A DNA stretch of 64,000 nucleotides from Bacillota bacterium (GTDB lineage: Bacteria; Bacillota; Clostridia; Lachnospirales; Lachnospiraceae). Location of the stretch: contig JAEXOU010000015.1 in assembly GCA_023439125.1 (NCBI GenBank), positions 62,001 to 126,000 on the forward strand, in the 5' to 3' direction. The stretch's first letter is position 1. Every line of letters starts with the position of its first letter. Shown here one piece after another: positions 1 to 7,395 of the stretch. The position numbers and the translations under genes were made by a program. The notes under the pieces were generated by a model. The model saw only the letters and a list, made by a program, of their open reading frames with translations. It made no database searches and had not been told where the DNA came from.

Positions 1-20
1 CTGAAAGCATTAGCTTTCAG
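1..20 (-). terminator. Hairpin downstream of tRNA-Gln
   Basis: A perfect 8-bp stem (CTGAAAGC / GCTTTCAG) with a 4-nt loop lies just after the tRNA gene on the minus strand. It is placed like an intrinsic terminator, but any T-run would fall outside the window, so the role is inferred. Confidence 0.5.
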
Positions 21-32
21 GGGTTTACTTAA

Positions 33-104
33 CAGGGCTACAAGGATTCGAACCTTGAGATGCTGGAATCAGAATCCAGTGCCTTACCGTTTGGCGATAG
101 CCCT
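33..104 (-). tRNA. tRNA-Gln (anticodon CTG)
   Basis: On the minus strand the acceptor arms AGGGCTA and TAGCCCT pair perfectly. The D-arm GCC/GGC, an anticodon stem CTGGA/TCCAG with loop TTCTGAT (anticodon CTG, reading CAG) and the T-arm CAAGG-TTCGAAT-CCTTG follow in order. The discriminator is G and no CCA is encoded. The core closely resembles bacterial tRNA-Gln. Most genomes carry mainly the TTG isoacceptor, so this is probably the second glutamine tRNA. Confidence 0.95.
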
Positions 105-222
105 TTATGAAATTCTTTCGTAGCTTAGGTGTCAGCCACGTATGATATTATAACTCACAGAATTTTAATTTGCAAGTACTTTTTACGATTTTTTTCATGG
201 TATTACTTGGTAATAACTAGAA

Positions 223-1404
223 CTACTTCGACATATCAATATAGCTATATTCACAAGTAATGATGCAATGACATTGCTGGTCATACTCACTAATTTTATT
301 TTCAATTTCTTTCATCAAGTACTCTTTTTGTTTACAACAATACTCGTGCGGTACAACCAAATCAAAAACTAAGTTTGTATGATGTACACCACTTGTCATA
401 CGAAAATCATGGATGGTAGCCTCTGGTTCTAAAGAACGGACAACCTTTGCGACATAGACACGTGTTTGGTTTACTACTACATCATCAACTTCAATTGGGT
501 CCATATGAACTACTAAAAAAAGATTCATATCACGTAAAAAATCACGTTCGATCTGGTCAATGATATCATGAGCTTCCTCGATTGAAATACTATTTGGCAC
601 CTCACAATGTACGGTTGCCATCTTATGAGATGGACCATAGCTATGAACAATTAAATCATGCGTACCAACAATATTAGGATAAGACATTATCTTTTGGGTT
701 ATATTTTGATATGTTTCTTTATCAATTGCTTCTCCTAATAAAGGTTCAAATGTCTCCTTGGCAATATTAATTCCTGATATGAGTACGAAAACAGACACTG
801 TCATGCCAACATATCCATCGATTCTTAAGCCTGTTGCGTGGCTAATAACAAGTGATACAATTGTTGCTAAGGTAATCATAACATCTCCGAATGCATCCGC
901 TGCTGCTGCCTTCATAACGGAAGAAGATATTCGTTTCCCCAGTGTACGATTAAAACGAGATAGCCATATTTTAACGAGAACAGATGCACATAAAATAATT
1001 ACAAGAACCAAACGAAATTGTGTTTGTTCTGGGCGGATAATCTTCTTAAAGGAACTCTTGATACAACTAAAACCAACTTGTAGCACCAAAAACGAGACGA
1101 CAAGTGCTGCAATATATTCATATCTTCCATGTCCAAAGGGATGTTCCTTATCTGCAGGACGACTTGCAAGTTTGACACCAATAAGACTGATTAACGAGGA
1201 TGCAGAATCGGATAAATTATTAAAGGCATCTGCTGTAACTGAAATACTTTGAATTAAGATACCAATTACAAATTTGACAGCAAATAAGAGCAAATTACAT
1301 ACGATTCCTACCATACTAGCCATAACTCCATAAGCAGTTCTTACCTTTGTATTTTGATAATCAGATGCGTTTTTTATAAATAATTTCACCAATAGTTTTG
1401 TCAT
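223..1404 (-). CDS. Cation diffusion facilitator (CDF) family transporter
   Basis: Predicted inner-membrane exporter of divalent metal ions, driven by proton antiport as is usual for CDF proteins. Several membrane segments are visible. Metal-site motifs typical of the family are present: VTADAFNNLSDS in segment 2, HPFGHGRYEY in the following loop and AAADAFGDV in segment 5. A hydrophilic C-terminal domain of about 180 residues follows. An in-frame ATG lies 30 bases upstream, but a TATAAT box at 1446-1451 would place the transcript start almost on it. The ATG at 1404, with GGAAG in front, therefore fits better. The metal cannot be told from sequence. Confidence 0.9.
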   Translation of the reverse strand: MTKLLVKLFIKNASDYQNTKVRTAYGVMASMVGIVCNLLLFAVKFVIGILIQSISVTADAFNNLSDSASSLISLIGVKLASRPADKEHPFGHGRYEYIAALVVSFLVLQVGFSCIKSSFKKIIRPEQTQFRLVLVIILCASVLVKIWLSRFNRTLGKRISSSVMKAAAADAFGDVMITLATIVSLVISHATGLRIDGYVGMTVSVFVLISGINIAKETFEPLLGEAIDKETYQNITQKIMSYPNIVGTHDLIVHSYGPSHKMATVHCEVPNSISIEEAHDIIDQIERDFLRDMNLFLVVHMDPIEVDDVVVNQTRVYVAKVVRSLEPEATIHDFRMTSGVHHTNLVFDLVVPHEYCCKQKEYLMKEIENKISEYDQQCHCIITCEYSYIDMSK

Positions 1405-1445
1405 ACTAATCTTCCAACCTTCTTCAATTATCATTAGTTATAAAT

Positions 1446-1451
1446 ATTATA
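1446..1451 (-). promoter_or_regulatory. -10 box of the CDF gene
   Basis: A perfect TATAAT on the minus strand, 42 bases before the chosen start at 1404. No good -35 hexamer is seen at the usual distance, so the promoter is only partly supported. Confidence 0.4.
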
Positions 1452-1560
1452 ACACTATTTCATCAATCCTAATAGAAAAGGCTTTATTTTTTTTGAAGCA
1501 TGATATATAATGAATCTTAATAGTTTTACCAATCTAAAGCAATTTATTGGTAACGATATT

Positions 1561-1599
1561 GTTGTTTCAGTGCATAACTACAGAAACAACGTATATAAT
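1561..1599 (+). promoter_or_regulatory. Inverted repeat abutting a -10 box
   Basis: GTTGTTTC (1561-1568) and GAAACAAC (1583-1590) form a perfect 8-bp inverted repeat with a 14-bp spacer. It ends 3 bp before a TATAAT (1594-1599). This is an operator-like arrangement in front of the small membrane protein gene at 1625. The binding protein is unknown. Confidence 0.45.
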
Positions 1600-1624
1600 G
1601 TAATTGACATGAAAGGAGTTTACC

Positions 1625-1891
1625 ATGAAAAAATTCTTTAAATTTATCGCAGGCGTTGCTTCAGTTGCTGCTCTTGCTTGTGGTGCTTATTATTTCTTTA
1701 AAAAATATGTATGTAAAGAGACACCGGATGACGACTTTGATGATTTCGATGACAATTTAGATGATTACGATACTACTGACAGCAAAGAACCAACTAACGA
1801 TAATCGTGAATACGTTTCCATCAATATCACTTCCGACCAAGACAACAAAATGGATGAAGCTAGCGAAGAAGAAATAAACGACGAAATATAA
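1625..1891 (+). CDS. Small membrane-anchored acidic protein
   Basis: Not recognised as a named family. It has 88 residues: an N-terminal KK motif, a hydrophobic segment at about residues 5-26 that could be an anchor, a short KK/CK stretch, then a highly acidic tail (DDDFDDFDDNLDDYD around residues 35-49) with little predicted structure. The start follows a strong GAAAGGAG ribosome site 6 bases upstream. It is a single-gene unit closed by a compound terminator. The tail probably faces the cytoplasm or the wall side, but sequence alone does not settle this. Confidence 0.75.
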   Translation: MKKFFKFIAGVASVAALACGAYYFFKKYVCKETPDDDFDDFDDNLDDYDTTDSKEPTNDNREYVSINITSDQDNKMDEASEEEINDEI

Positions 1892-1905
1892 TATAAAAAT
1901 GAATC

Positions 1906-2021
1906 GTGTTTTGCTTGCAAAACACTTGCACACAAGCGGGTTAGGAAGATGTCATATATCCGACATCTTCCTAACCCGCTTGTGTGCATCCTGGCGTCCT
2001 TCCTTTTGGACGCTTTTTTTT
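1906..2021 (+). terminator. Compound triple-hairpin terminator
   Basis: Three hairpins follow one another. A 9-bp stem GTGTTTTGC/GCAAAACAC lies at 1906-1925. A perfect 26-bp stem with an 8-nt loop lies at 1928-1987. A GCGTCC/GGACGC stem followed by eight T residues lies at 1994-2021. The last is a typical intrinsic terminator on the plus strand and closes the gene at 1625. Related copies occur at 21177 and 56186. Confidence 0.85.
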
Positions 2022-2048
2022 GTGTATTAGGAAAATCGAACTTCATAA

Positions 2049-2248
2049 GTCACTTTGCACATAAATTGACTTGCTAAAGATGGGATAACAAACATAATTT
2101 AGGAGCATACTTTTATGAAGTCGTCGGTACTTTGGGCCTGTATTTTAGGCCCTTACGTATCACTACGAACTTCATTCAAGCGAAAGCGTGTTGCGTATAA
2201 ATTATGTTTGTCATCCTATGCTTCTAACATTTCCTTGTGCAAAATGAC
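2049..2248 (-). repeat. Palindromic terminator-like repeat, copy A
   Basis: Full-length copy (about 200 bp) of the dispersed family. It has outer ends of the type GTCANTTTGCAC / GTGCAAAATGAC, an inner arm close to GGGATGACAAACATAATTTA and its complement, a central GGGCCT/AGGCCC hairpin, and GCGAAAGC. This copy is degenerate in the left arm (GGGATAAC) and in the T-run of the minus strand (CATCTTTAG). It lies in tandem with copy B. Confidence 0.85.
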
Positions 2249-2332
2249 ATCAGACTTCTTTCTTAAGGACTTATGACACACGAAGAACTTTCCTATGACT
2301 AGTGTATCGAAGTCCTTTTCTATATGTTTATG

Positions 2333-2531
2333 CGTCATTTTGCACATAAATAGACTTGCTAAAATGGGATGACAAACATAATTTAGAAGCAACTGTTATG
2401 AAGTCGTCGGTACTTATGGCCTGTATTTTAGGTCCTTACGTACCGCTACGACTTCATTCAAGCGAAAGCGTGTTGCGTATAAATTATGTTTGTCACCCCA
2501 TGCTTCTAACATTCCCTTGTGCAAAATGACG
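2333..2531 (-). repeat. Palindromic terminator-like repeat, copy B
   Basis: Full-length copy with perfect 13-bp outer ends CGTCATTTTGCAC / GTGCAAAATGACG. It starts 25 bp after the stop of the anti-sigma gene on the minus strand. Read on that strand, the long stem ends in CCCATTTTAGC, which resembles an intrinsic terminator. Confidence 0.9.
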
Positions 2532-2555
2532 TCGATTAACCCTAATCCTTAATTA

Positions 2556-3386
2556 TCACTGATTTATAATCTCGTCGATGGATTGATGAAGCTGTGCCAT
2601 ATCACTAACGTGGTAAACTGTCTCACTTGTAAGTCCCGTTGTATCATAAACTTGAGCAACCACATATTCTTTCTTACCAACTTTATATAAAATCGCTGAC
2701 TCATTGTCAGTGCTTAAAATTATGAGACTTCTCCAATCCTCTGTCACATCATCACTACTTAAGCTCAATGCCTCAGATTGAAATAATAAAAGCAATTGTG
2801 TACATTGATCTTGTGTTGTATCTCCCTGATACGTATGAATGATTGTCTCATCTGTTGTTTCCCTTTTTGCCTCTTCCACTGCGAACGTAAATGCTAGATT
2901 TTCAACTGTAGATACTGTTACCTTATTATTTTCAGCCGTATCAGCAGTTGTTTCTAAACTAACCGAGTCTTCAGCGTAATCAATCGCCTGTGTAGCCATA
3001 GGAGCTGCGCTCTGTGGGGCTTCTGCTGATTGATCTACTGAAGGAGCATATACTTCTTGTTTCTCTTCTGAATTAGTTGCAGAATCTTTACTACTAAAAC
3101 CAAATTGGCTAATAAATTGATATCCAACCACAAGTACAAAAAAAGCTGCTGCAACTCCAACAAAACGCATTGCATATTTCATAATAGAAGCCTTTGTAAT
3201 CTTTACTTTTTTTACATCGGTAATCTGTTCATCTTTCTCAACTGCTTTTAATGTTTTAGCAATTAATTGCTCACTTACTTTGACATCTTTTAATTCTTGC
3301 TTGAGTTGCTCTGTCATTTCTAATAAAAACTCATCAGATTCATTCATCATTAAATCTTCTTCATAATTCTCTTCATTCATTTTCAT
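2556..3386 (-). CDS. Membrane-bound anti-sigma factor-like protein
   Basis: The likely partner and inhibitor of the ECF sigma factor encoded just upstream. The N-terminal 65 residues are hydrophilic and helical, as in sigma-binding domains. One membrane segment lies near residues 72-92 (MRFVGVAAAFFVLVVGYQF), and a Ser/Thr/Glu-rich extracytoplasmic part of about 180 residues follows. No zinc-binding HxxxCxxC motif is seen. The start overlaps the end of the sigma gene by 14 bp and has AGGAGG 7 bases upstream, so the two are translationally coupled. The anti-sigma role is inferred from context and topology. Confidence 0.75.
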   Translation of the reverse strand: MKMNEENYEEDLMMNESDEFLLEMTEQLKQELKDVKVSEQLIAKTLKAVEKDEQITDVKKVKITKASIMKYAMRFVGVAAAFFVLVVGYQFISQFGFSSKDSATNSEEKQEVYAPSVDQSAEAPQSAAPMATQAIDYAEDSVSLETTADTAENNKVTVSTVENLAFTFAVEEAKRETTDETIIHTYQGDTTQDQCTQLLLLFQSEALSLSSDDVTEDWRSLIILSTDNESAILYKVGKKEYVVAQVYDTTGLTSETVYHVSDMAQLHQSIDEIINQ

Positions 3387-3897
3387 ACAAAAGCCTCCTT
3401 TCTAAGATTTCTTTTAACTTCTCCTTCGCACGAGTCAAACGACTCTTTACCGTTCCTACTGGTACATGTAATATTTGAGAAGCTTGTTCCATACTCATCT
3501 CTTGAAAATAAACACACATAACTACATCTTTATAGTGTTCCGGTAACTCCATAACTGCTTCCTTTACACTCTGTATTGTTTCTTCTCGTTCCACCCTAGT
3601 AAAATCATCCTCAGTAGCTAAGTTGTCTTCGATAAACTCATCCATTGGAACTGTATGCCTACTGTAAGCACTCTTAAGATAATCCTTACAAGTATTGATC
3701 GTAATTCGTATCAGCCAAGTTTTAATGCTACTATTGCCTTGGAACGTATGTAAATTTTTGTTGACCTTGAGGAATACATCTTGAAAGATGTCTTCTGCTG
3801 TATGAATATCTCTAACATACATATACGCAGTTTGTAATACATCGTTACCATAAGTACGCATCAAGGTCTCCAAATTGAAACCTGTAACTGCCTCCAT
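3373..3897 (-). CDS. ECF-type RNA polymerase sigma factor
   Basis: A 174-residue sigma-70 family protein with region 2 (ending in AEDIFQDVFLKVNKNL and IKTWLIRITINTC) and region 4 (LPEHYKDVVMCVYFQ, then the helix-turn-helix around VPVGTVKSRLTRAKEKL). There is no region 1 or 3, which is typical of group IV sigma factors of the SigV/SigW kind. It would direct polymerase to an extracytoplasmic stress regulon. It is co-transcribed with the membrane protein downstream. No confident autoregulatory promoter is visible upstream. Confidence 0.92.
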   Translation of the reverse strand: MEAVTGFNLETLMRTYGNDVLQTAYMYVRDIHTAEDIFQDVFLKVNKNLHTFQGNSSIKTWLIRITINTCKDYLKSAYSRHTVPMDEFIEDNLATEDDFTRVEREETIQSVKEAVMELPEHYKDVVMCVYFQEMSMEQASQILHVPVGTVKSRLTRAKEKLKEILERRLLYENE

Positions 3898-4036
3898 TCC
3901 TTATAACCCCCTATAAACATATTTTAATGAGATGTTACAACATGTAAACTCCCAGCCAAAAGGCAACAAAATACATCCTGTAACCACCTATGTACTTATG
4001 TCTATAGTATACCCTTAATGATTAGACGATGGCAAT

Positions 4037-4075
4037 AAAAAAAAGTTCCACAATCGATGAATATGATTGTGGAAC
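4037..4075 (-). terminator. prfC terminator
   Basis: A perfect 11-bp stem GTTCCACAATC/GATTGTGGAAC (4045-4075) is followed on the minus strand by eight T residues. It lies 10 bases after the prfC stop. Confidence 0.9.
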
Positions 4076-4084
4076 CTCTTTTGA

Positions 4085-5674
4085 TTACTCTTTACCGAAC
4101 TCTGATAAGACAAGTCCTTTATTACGATCAAGAACCGTATTAATGCTCCATGCATGAACAAATAGCAATAACGGATTACCCTTCATATTCTTAACCTTTT
4201 TTGTATCAGAAGTAACACTTAGTGCTGATACATCAATATCCTTATTTTCAATCCAACGGATATGCTCATAAGATAATGGTTCCATACGTATTTCTACATT
4301 ATATTCTGATTCCAAACGGTATTTTAATACATCAAATTGAAGTACACCAACAACACCAACGATGATCTCCTCCATACCAGAATTAATCTCTTGGAATATC
4401 TGAATTGCACCCTCTTGAGCTATCTGGGTTACACCCTTTATAAATTGCTTTCTCTTCATCGTATCTACCTGACGAATCTTAGCAAAATGTTCTGGTGCAA
4501 ATGTTGGAATACCTTCATATTCGAATTTCTGGCCTGGCATGCAAATGGTATCTCCAATCGAGAAAATACCAGGATCGAACACACCGATAATATCACCTGC
4601 ATATGCCTCATCTAGAATTTTTCTCTCCTGTGCCATTAACTGCTGTGGTTGAGATAAGCGTAATTTTCTATCTCCTTGCACATGGAATACCTCTTCACTA
4701 GCTTCAAACTTACCAGAGCATATTCTCATAAATGCGATACGGTCACGATGAGCTTTATTCATATTTGCTTGAATCTTAAATACAAAAGCAGAAAAGTCAT
4801 TCTTCAACGGATCAATCATACCAGCATTGGATTTACGAGGTAGTGGAGTAGTTGTCATCGCTAAAAAGTGTTTTAAGAACGTTTCAACACCAAAGTTTGT
4901 TAACGCAGAACCAAAGAATACAGGAGTTAAGTTTCCTGCACTTACTTCTTCTAAGTCAAAATCAGCGCTTGCTCCATCCAACAATTCAATCTCTTCAGAA
5001 AGAATATCATGACTCTTCTTGCCAATGATATTATCCAGCGTTGGATCACCAATCTGAACCTCCACTGATTCAACTTCTTTCATACCATTATTGGCTGCTG
5101 TAAAACGACTAATTGTCTTTGTATTACGATCGTATACACCCTGAAACTCTTTACCAGAACCAATTGGCCAATTCACTGGGCACGTACGAATACCAAGTAC
5201 TGTCTCAATATCATCTAATAGCTCAAACGTATCTCTTGCTTCACGATCCATCTTATTAATAAATGTGAAAATTGGTATATTACGCATAACGCATACTTTA
5301 AATAACTTCTTAGTCTGATTCTCAACACCCTTGGAAGCATCAATAACCATGACCGCAGAATCTGCTGCCATTAAGGTTCGATACGTATCCTCAGAGAAAT
5401 CCTGATGTCCAGGCGTATCCAGAATATTAATGCAGTAATCATCATAATTAAACTGCATAACCGAAGAAGTTACGGAGATACCACGCTCCTTCTCTATTTC
5501 CATCCAGTCAGACACTGCATGCTTTGCAGTTTTCTTACCTTTAACCGATCCCGCTAAATTGATAGCTCCTCCATATAAAAGTAACTTTTCTGTCAATGTT
5601 GTTTTACCAGCATCTGGGTGAGATATAATTGCAAATGTACGTCTTTTTTTTATCTCCTTCGTAATATCTGCCAC
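4085..5674 (-). CDS. prfC: Peptide chain release factor 3
   Basis: A cytoplasmic translational GTPase that removes release factors RF1 and RF2 from the ribosome after termination. It has G1 SHPDAGKTT, switch II DTPGHQDFS and G4 NKMD, then EF-G-like domains II and III, and is 529 residues long, normal for RF3. An ATG exists 15 bases upstream, but it sits directly against an AAGG. A GTG at 5674 lies 7 bases after GGAGGG and gives the usual family N-terminus (ADITKEI-KRRTFAIISHP). The gene stands alone between its own promoter and terminator. Confidence 0.96.
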   Translation of the reverse strand: MADITKEIKKRRTFAIISHPDAGKTTLTEKLLLYGGAINLAGSVKGKKTAKHAVSDWMEIEKERGISVTSSVMQFNYDDYCINILDTPGHQDFSEDTYRTLMAADSAVMVIDASKGVENQTKKLFKVCVMRNIPIFTFINKMDREARDTFELLDDIETVLGIRTCPVNWPIGSGKEFQGVYDRNTKTISRFTAANNGMKEVESVEVQIGDPTLDNIIGKKSHDILSEEIELLDGASADFDLEEVSAGNLTPVFFGSALTNFGVETFLKHFLAMTTTPLPRKSNAGMIDPLKNDFSAFVFKIQANMNKAHRDRIAFMRICSGKFEASEEVFHVQGDRKLRLSQPQQLMAQERKILDEAYAGDIIGVFDPGIFSIGDTICMPGQKFEYEGIPTFAPEHFAKIRQVDTMKRKQFIKGVTQIAQEGAIQIFQEINSGMEEIIVGVVGVLQFDVLKYRLESEYNVEIRMEPLSYEHIRWIENKDIDVSALSVTSDTKKVKNMKGNPLLLFVHAWSINTVLDRNKGLVLSEFGKE

Positions 5675-5761
5675 GAAATTGCCCTCCATCCTTATCGAAA
5701 GAACCGTAAGTAACGATTCTATATATTAAATTAATCTAACGTCCTACTAAAACCAATTAAT

Positions 5762-5789
5762 CATATACTAATTCAATAAGTTTTGTCAA
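5762..5789 (-). promoter_or_regulatory. Promoter of prfC
   Basis: On the minus strand TTGACA (5784-5789) and TATATG (5762-5767) are 16 bases apart, about 90 bases before the prfC start. The -35 is perfect and the -10 is weaker. Confidence 0.55.
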
Positions 5790-5807
5790 GGGATACTAAT
5801 GGCGATT

Positions 5808-5876
5808 GCGAAAGCGTGTTGCGTATAAATTATGTTTGTCATCCCGTGATCCTTACATTATCCAGTGCAAAATGAC
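5808..5876 (-). repeat. Palindromic repeat fragment, copy C (right half)
   Basis: Only the right half of the family is present, from GCGAAAGC through TAAATTATGTTTGTCATCCC to GTGCAAAATGAC. The break falls exactly at the GCGAAAGC mini-hairpin. It is the first of three units (C, D, E) filling the prfC to lipoprotein gap. Confidence 0.8.
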
Positions 5877-5915
5877 ACCAGACCTCTTTCTTAAGGCCTT
5901 TTTAATAAGTTCATT

Positions 5916-6115
5916 CGTCATTTTGCACATCATTAGACTTGCCAAAAATGGGATGACAAATATAATTTAGGAGCAACTGTTATGAAGTCGTCGGTACTTA
6001 GGGCCTGTATTTTAGGCCCTTACGTACCACTACGAACTTCATTCAAGCGAAAGCGTGTTGCGCTTAAATTATGCTTGTCATCCCATGCTTCTTACATTAT
6101 CCTGTGCAAAATGAC
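5916..6115 (-). repeat. Palindromic terminator-like repeat, copy D
   Basis: Full-length copy with CGTCATTTTGCAC at the left and GTGCAAAATGAC at the right. It has one unpaired change in each inner arm (AAATATAATTT and ATGCTTGTC). It is followed by a boundary motif ACTTTTGACACCC at 6136-6148. Confidence 0.88.
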
Positions 6116-6152
6116 ATCCAATTTCTATCTTAAGGACTTTTGACACCCAACT

Positions 6153-6351
6153 CGTCGTTTTGCACTTAAACAGACTTGCTAAAATGGGATGACAAACATA
6201 ATTTAGGAGCAACTGTTATGAAGTCGTCGGTACTTAGGGCCTGTATTTTAGGCCCTTACGTACCGTTACGACTTCATTCAAGCGAAAGCGTGTTGCGCAT
6301 AAATTATATTTGCCATCCCATTCTTCTAACATTTCCTTGTGCAAAACGACG
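6153..6351 (-). repeat. Palindromic terminator-like repeat, copy E
   Basis: Full-length copy whose two ends changed together: CGTCGTTTTGCAC at the left and GTGCAAAACGACG at the right, against A and T in the consensus. It starts 14 bp after the stop of the lipoprotein gene on the minus strand. With C and D it accounts for nearly all of 5690-6364, where I see no gene. Confidence 0.9.
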
Positions 6352-6364
6352 TACCAATAACATC

Positions 6365-7306
6365 TTATCGCAATAAAACTCCAGTTTCTTGAATTCCTCC
6401 AGCAGATGGTGCTATTACATATGGATTAATGAAAAAGATAATAGAATCGTCCCTAATATAGAAACCAAATTCAAATTCACCTTTACTTAAAATTTCAAGA
6501 GCATTTGGGTAGAACGCATCTGGCTGTTCTGATGCAATCGTATAAAAGGTCTGACCAACGATTGCCTTCACATCAGCTTCATCCTTTCCAATAAAATGAG
6601 AAGCTTTTAATAAGTCCCCTGTCTTGACATCATATGTGTAAGCACTTTGCAATAGATTTGGATGTGATCCTCCAAAGTCACTATAAGAAGATATCTTAAA
6701 TGAAACAATATGATCCTGATTATGTGTAACCTCAAATTTTTGTTCTGTTACAAATGGATACTGAAAATCTTCATTGGGATTCGTATAGAATTCTTTCACA
6801 TACTGGCTTCCCTCTTTAAACGATTTATTAAACTCTGCCTCTGTATTTTCCTTGATCTCTTTATTAATCTTATCAATGGATGGGAATGATTCTATGTTCT
6901 GTAATTGTGGGTATGTAAATTCCCCACGAAGTAAAGTTTTATTTCCTTTTTTATTCAGAAGTTCGCGTTCAAACCTCTCAGATGTAATTATAGACTTTTT
7001 CGGTGGTGTAGCTGTTGTCTTTGATACTTCACCACTGGATTCGTCTATATTTTCAGTAATCGCTTGATTCTCTTGAGTAACTTGTTCTTCACTAGTGAGA
7101 GCTTCCTCTTGATTTAGTTCTTCTTCCGGAAGTAACCCTTCCTCTTGATCGAGCCCTTCTTCCGGAAGGAGCCCTTCCTCTTGATTGAGCAGTTCCTCTT
7201 GATTCTCTTCTTGTTTTATATCTTCTTTATTCTTTTGTGAACGATTACATGCAATCAAGGATAAACACAACATAGTAAGTACTAACAACTTGAGTAAATG
7301 CTTCAT
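6365..7306 (-). CDS. Lipoprotein with Glu-rich repeats and a DUF3298-like C-terminus
   Basis: A secreted lipoprotein: basic start, hydrophobic segment and lipobox LIAC at about residues 17-20. Residues about 36-75 form a degenerate, very acidic tandem repeat of the type LLPEEGL-DQEEG, a low-complexity spacer from the membrane. The C-terminal 180 residues resemble the DUF4163/DUF3298 domains of RsiV-like surface proteins (GGSHPNL, then PYVIAPSAGGI near the end). The function is unknown; RsiV-type domains can bind lysozyme, but that is not claimed here. GAGGAAAGAT precedes the start. Confidence 0.8.
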   Translation of the reverse strand: MKHLLKLLVLTMLCLSLIACNRSQKNKEDIKQEENQEELLNQEEGLLPEEGLDQEEGLLPEEELNQEEALTSEEQVTQENQAITENIDESSGEVSKTTATPPKKSIITSERFERELLNKKGNKTLLRGEFTYPQLQNIESFPSIDKINKEIKENTEAEFNKSFKEGSQYVKEFYTNPNEDFQYPFVTEQKFEVTHNQDHIVSFKISSYSDFGGSHPNLLQSAYTYDVKTGDLLKASHFIGKDEADVKAIVGQTFYTIASEQPDAFYPNALEILSKGEFEFGFYIRDDSIIFFINPYVIAPSAGGIQETGVLLR

Positions 7307-7341
7307 ATCTTTCCTCTTTATTACAACTTTATACTAAAATA

Positions 7342-7375
7342 TGCCTAAGAGAGCACTTCCATGCTACCTTAGGCA
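7342..7375 (-). terminator. Weak terminator after lysC
   Basis: An 8-bp stem TGCCTAAG/CTTAGGCA with a long loop lies 21 bases after the lysC stop on the minus strand, followed by TATTTTAG. The T-run is short. Confidence 0.45.
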
Positions 7376-7395
7376 CATTCGATCTAACTTTTGAA

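Noticed and set aside
758..1252. Long plus-strand frame of 164 codons
   Set aside because: It is antisense to the CDF transporter, whose motifs are clear, and has no ribosome site or family match.
2049..6351. CRISPR array
   Set aside because: The repeats are about 200 bp, palindromic and irregularly spaced, without unique spacers of constant length or cas genes.
6217..6376. A repeated small protein reading MKSSVLRACILGPY in the plus strand of several repeat copies
   Set aside because: Copies A, D, F and I have CGAACTTC where B, E and J have CGACTTC. The one-base difference breaks the frame, so the peptide is not conserved and the repeats are non-coding.
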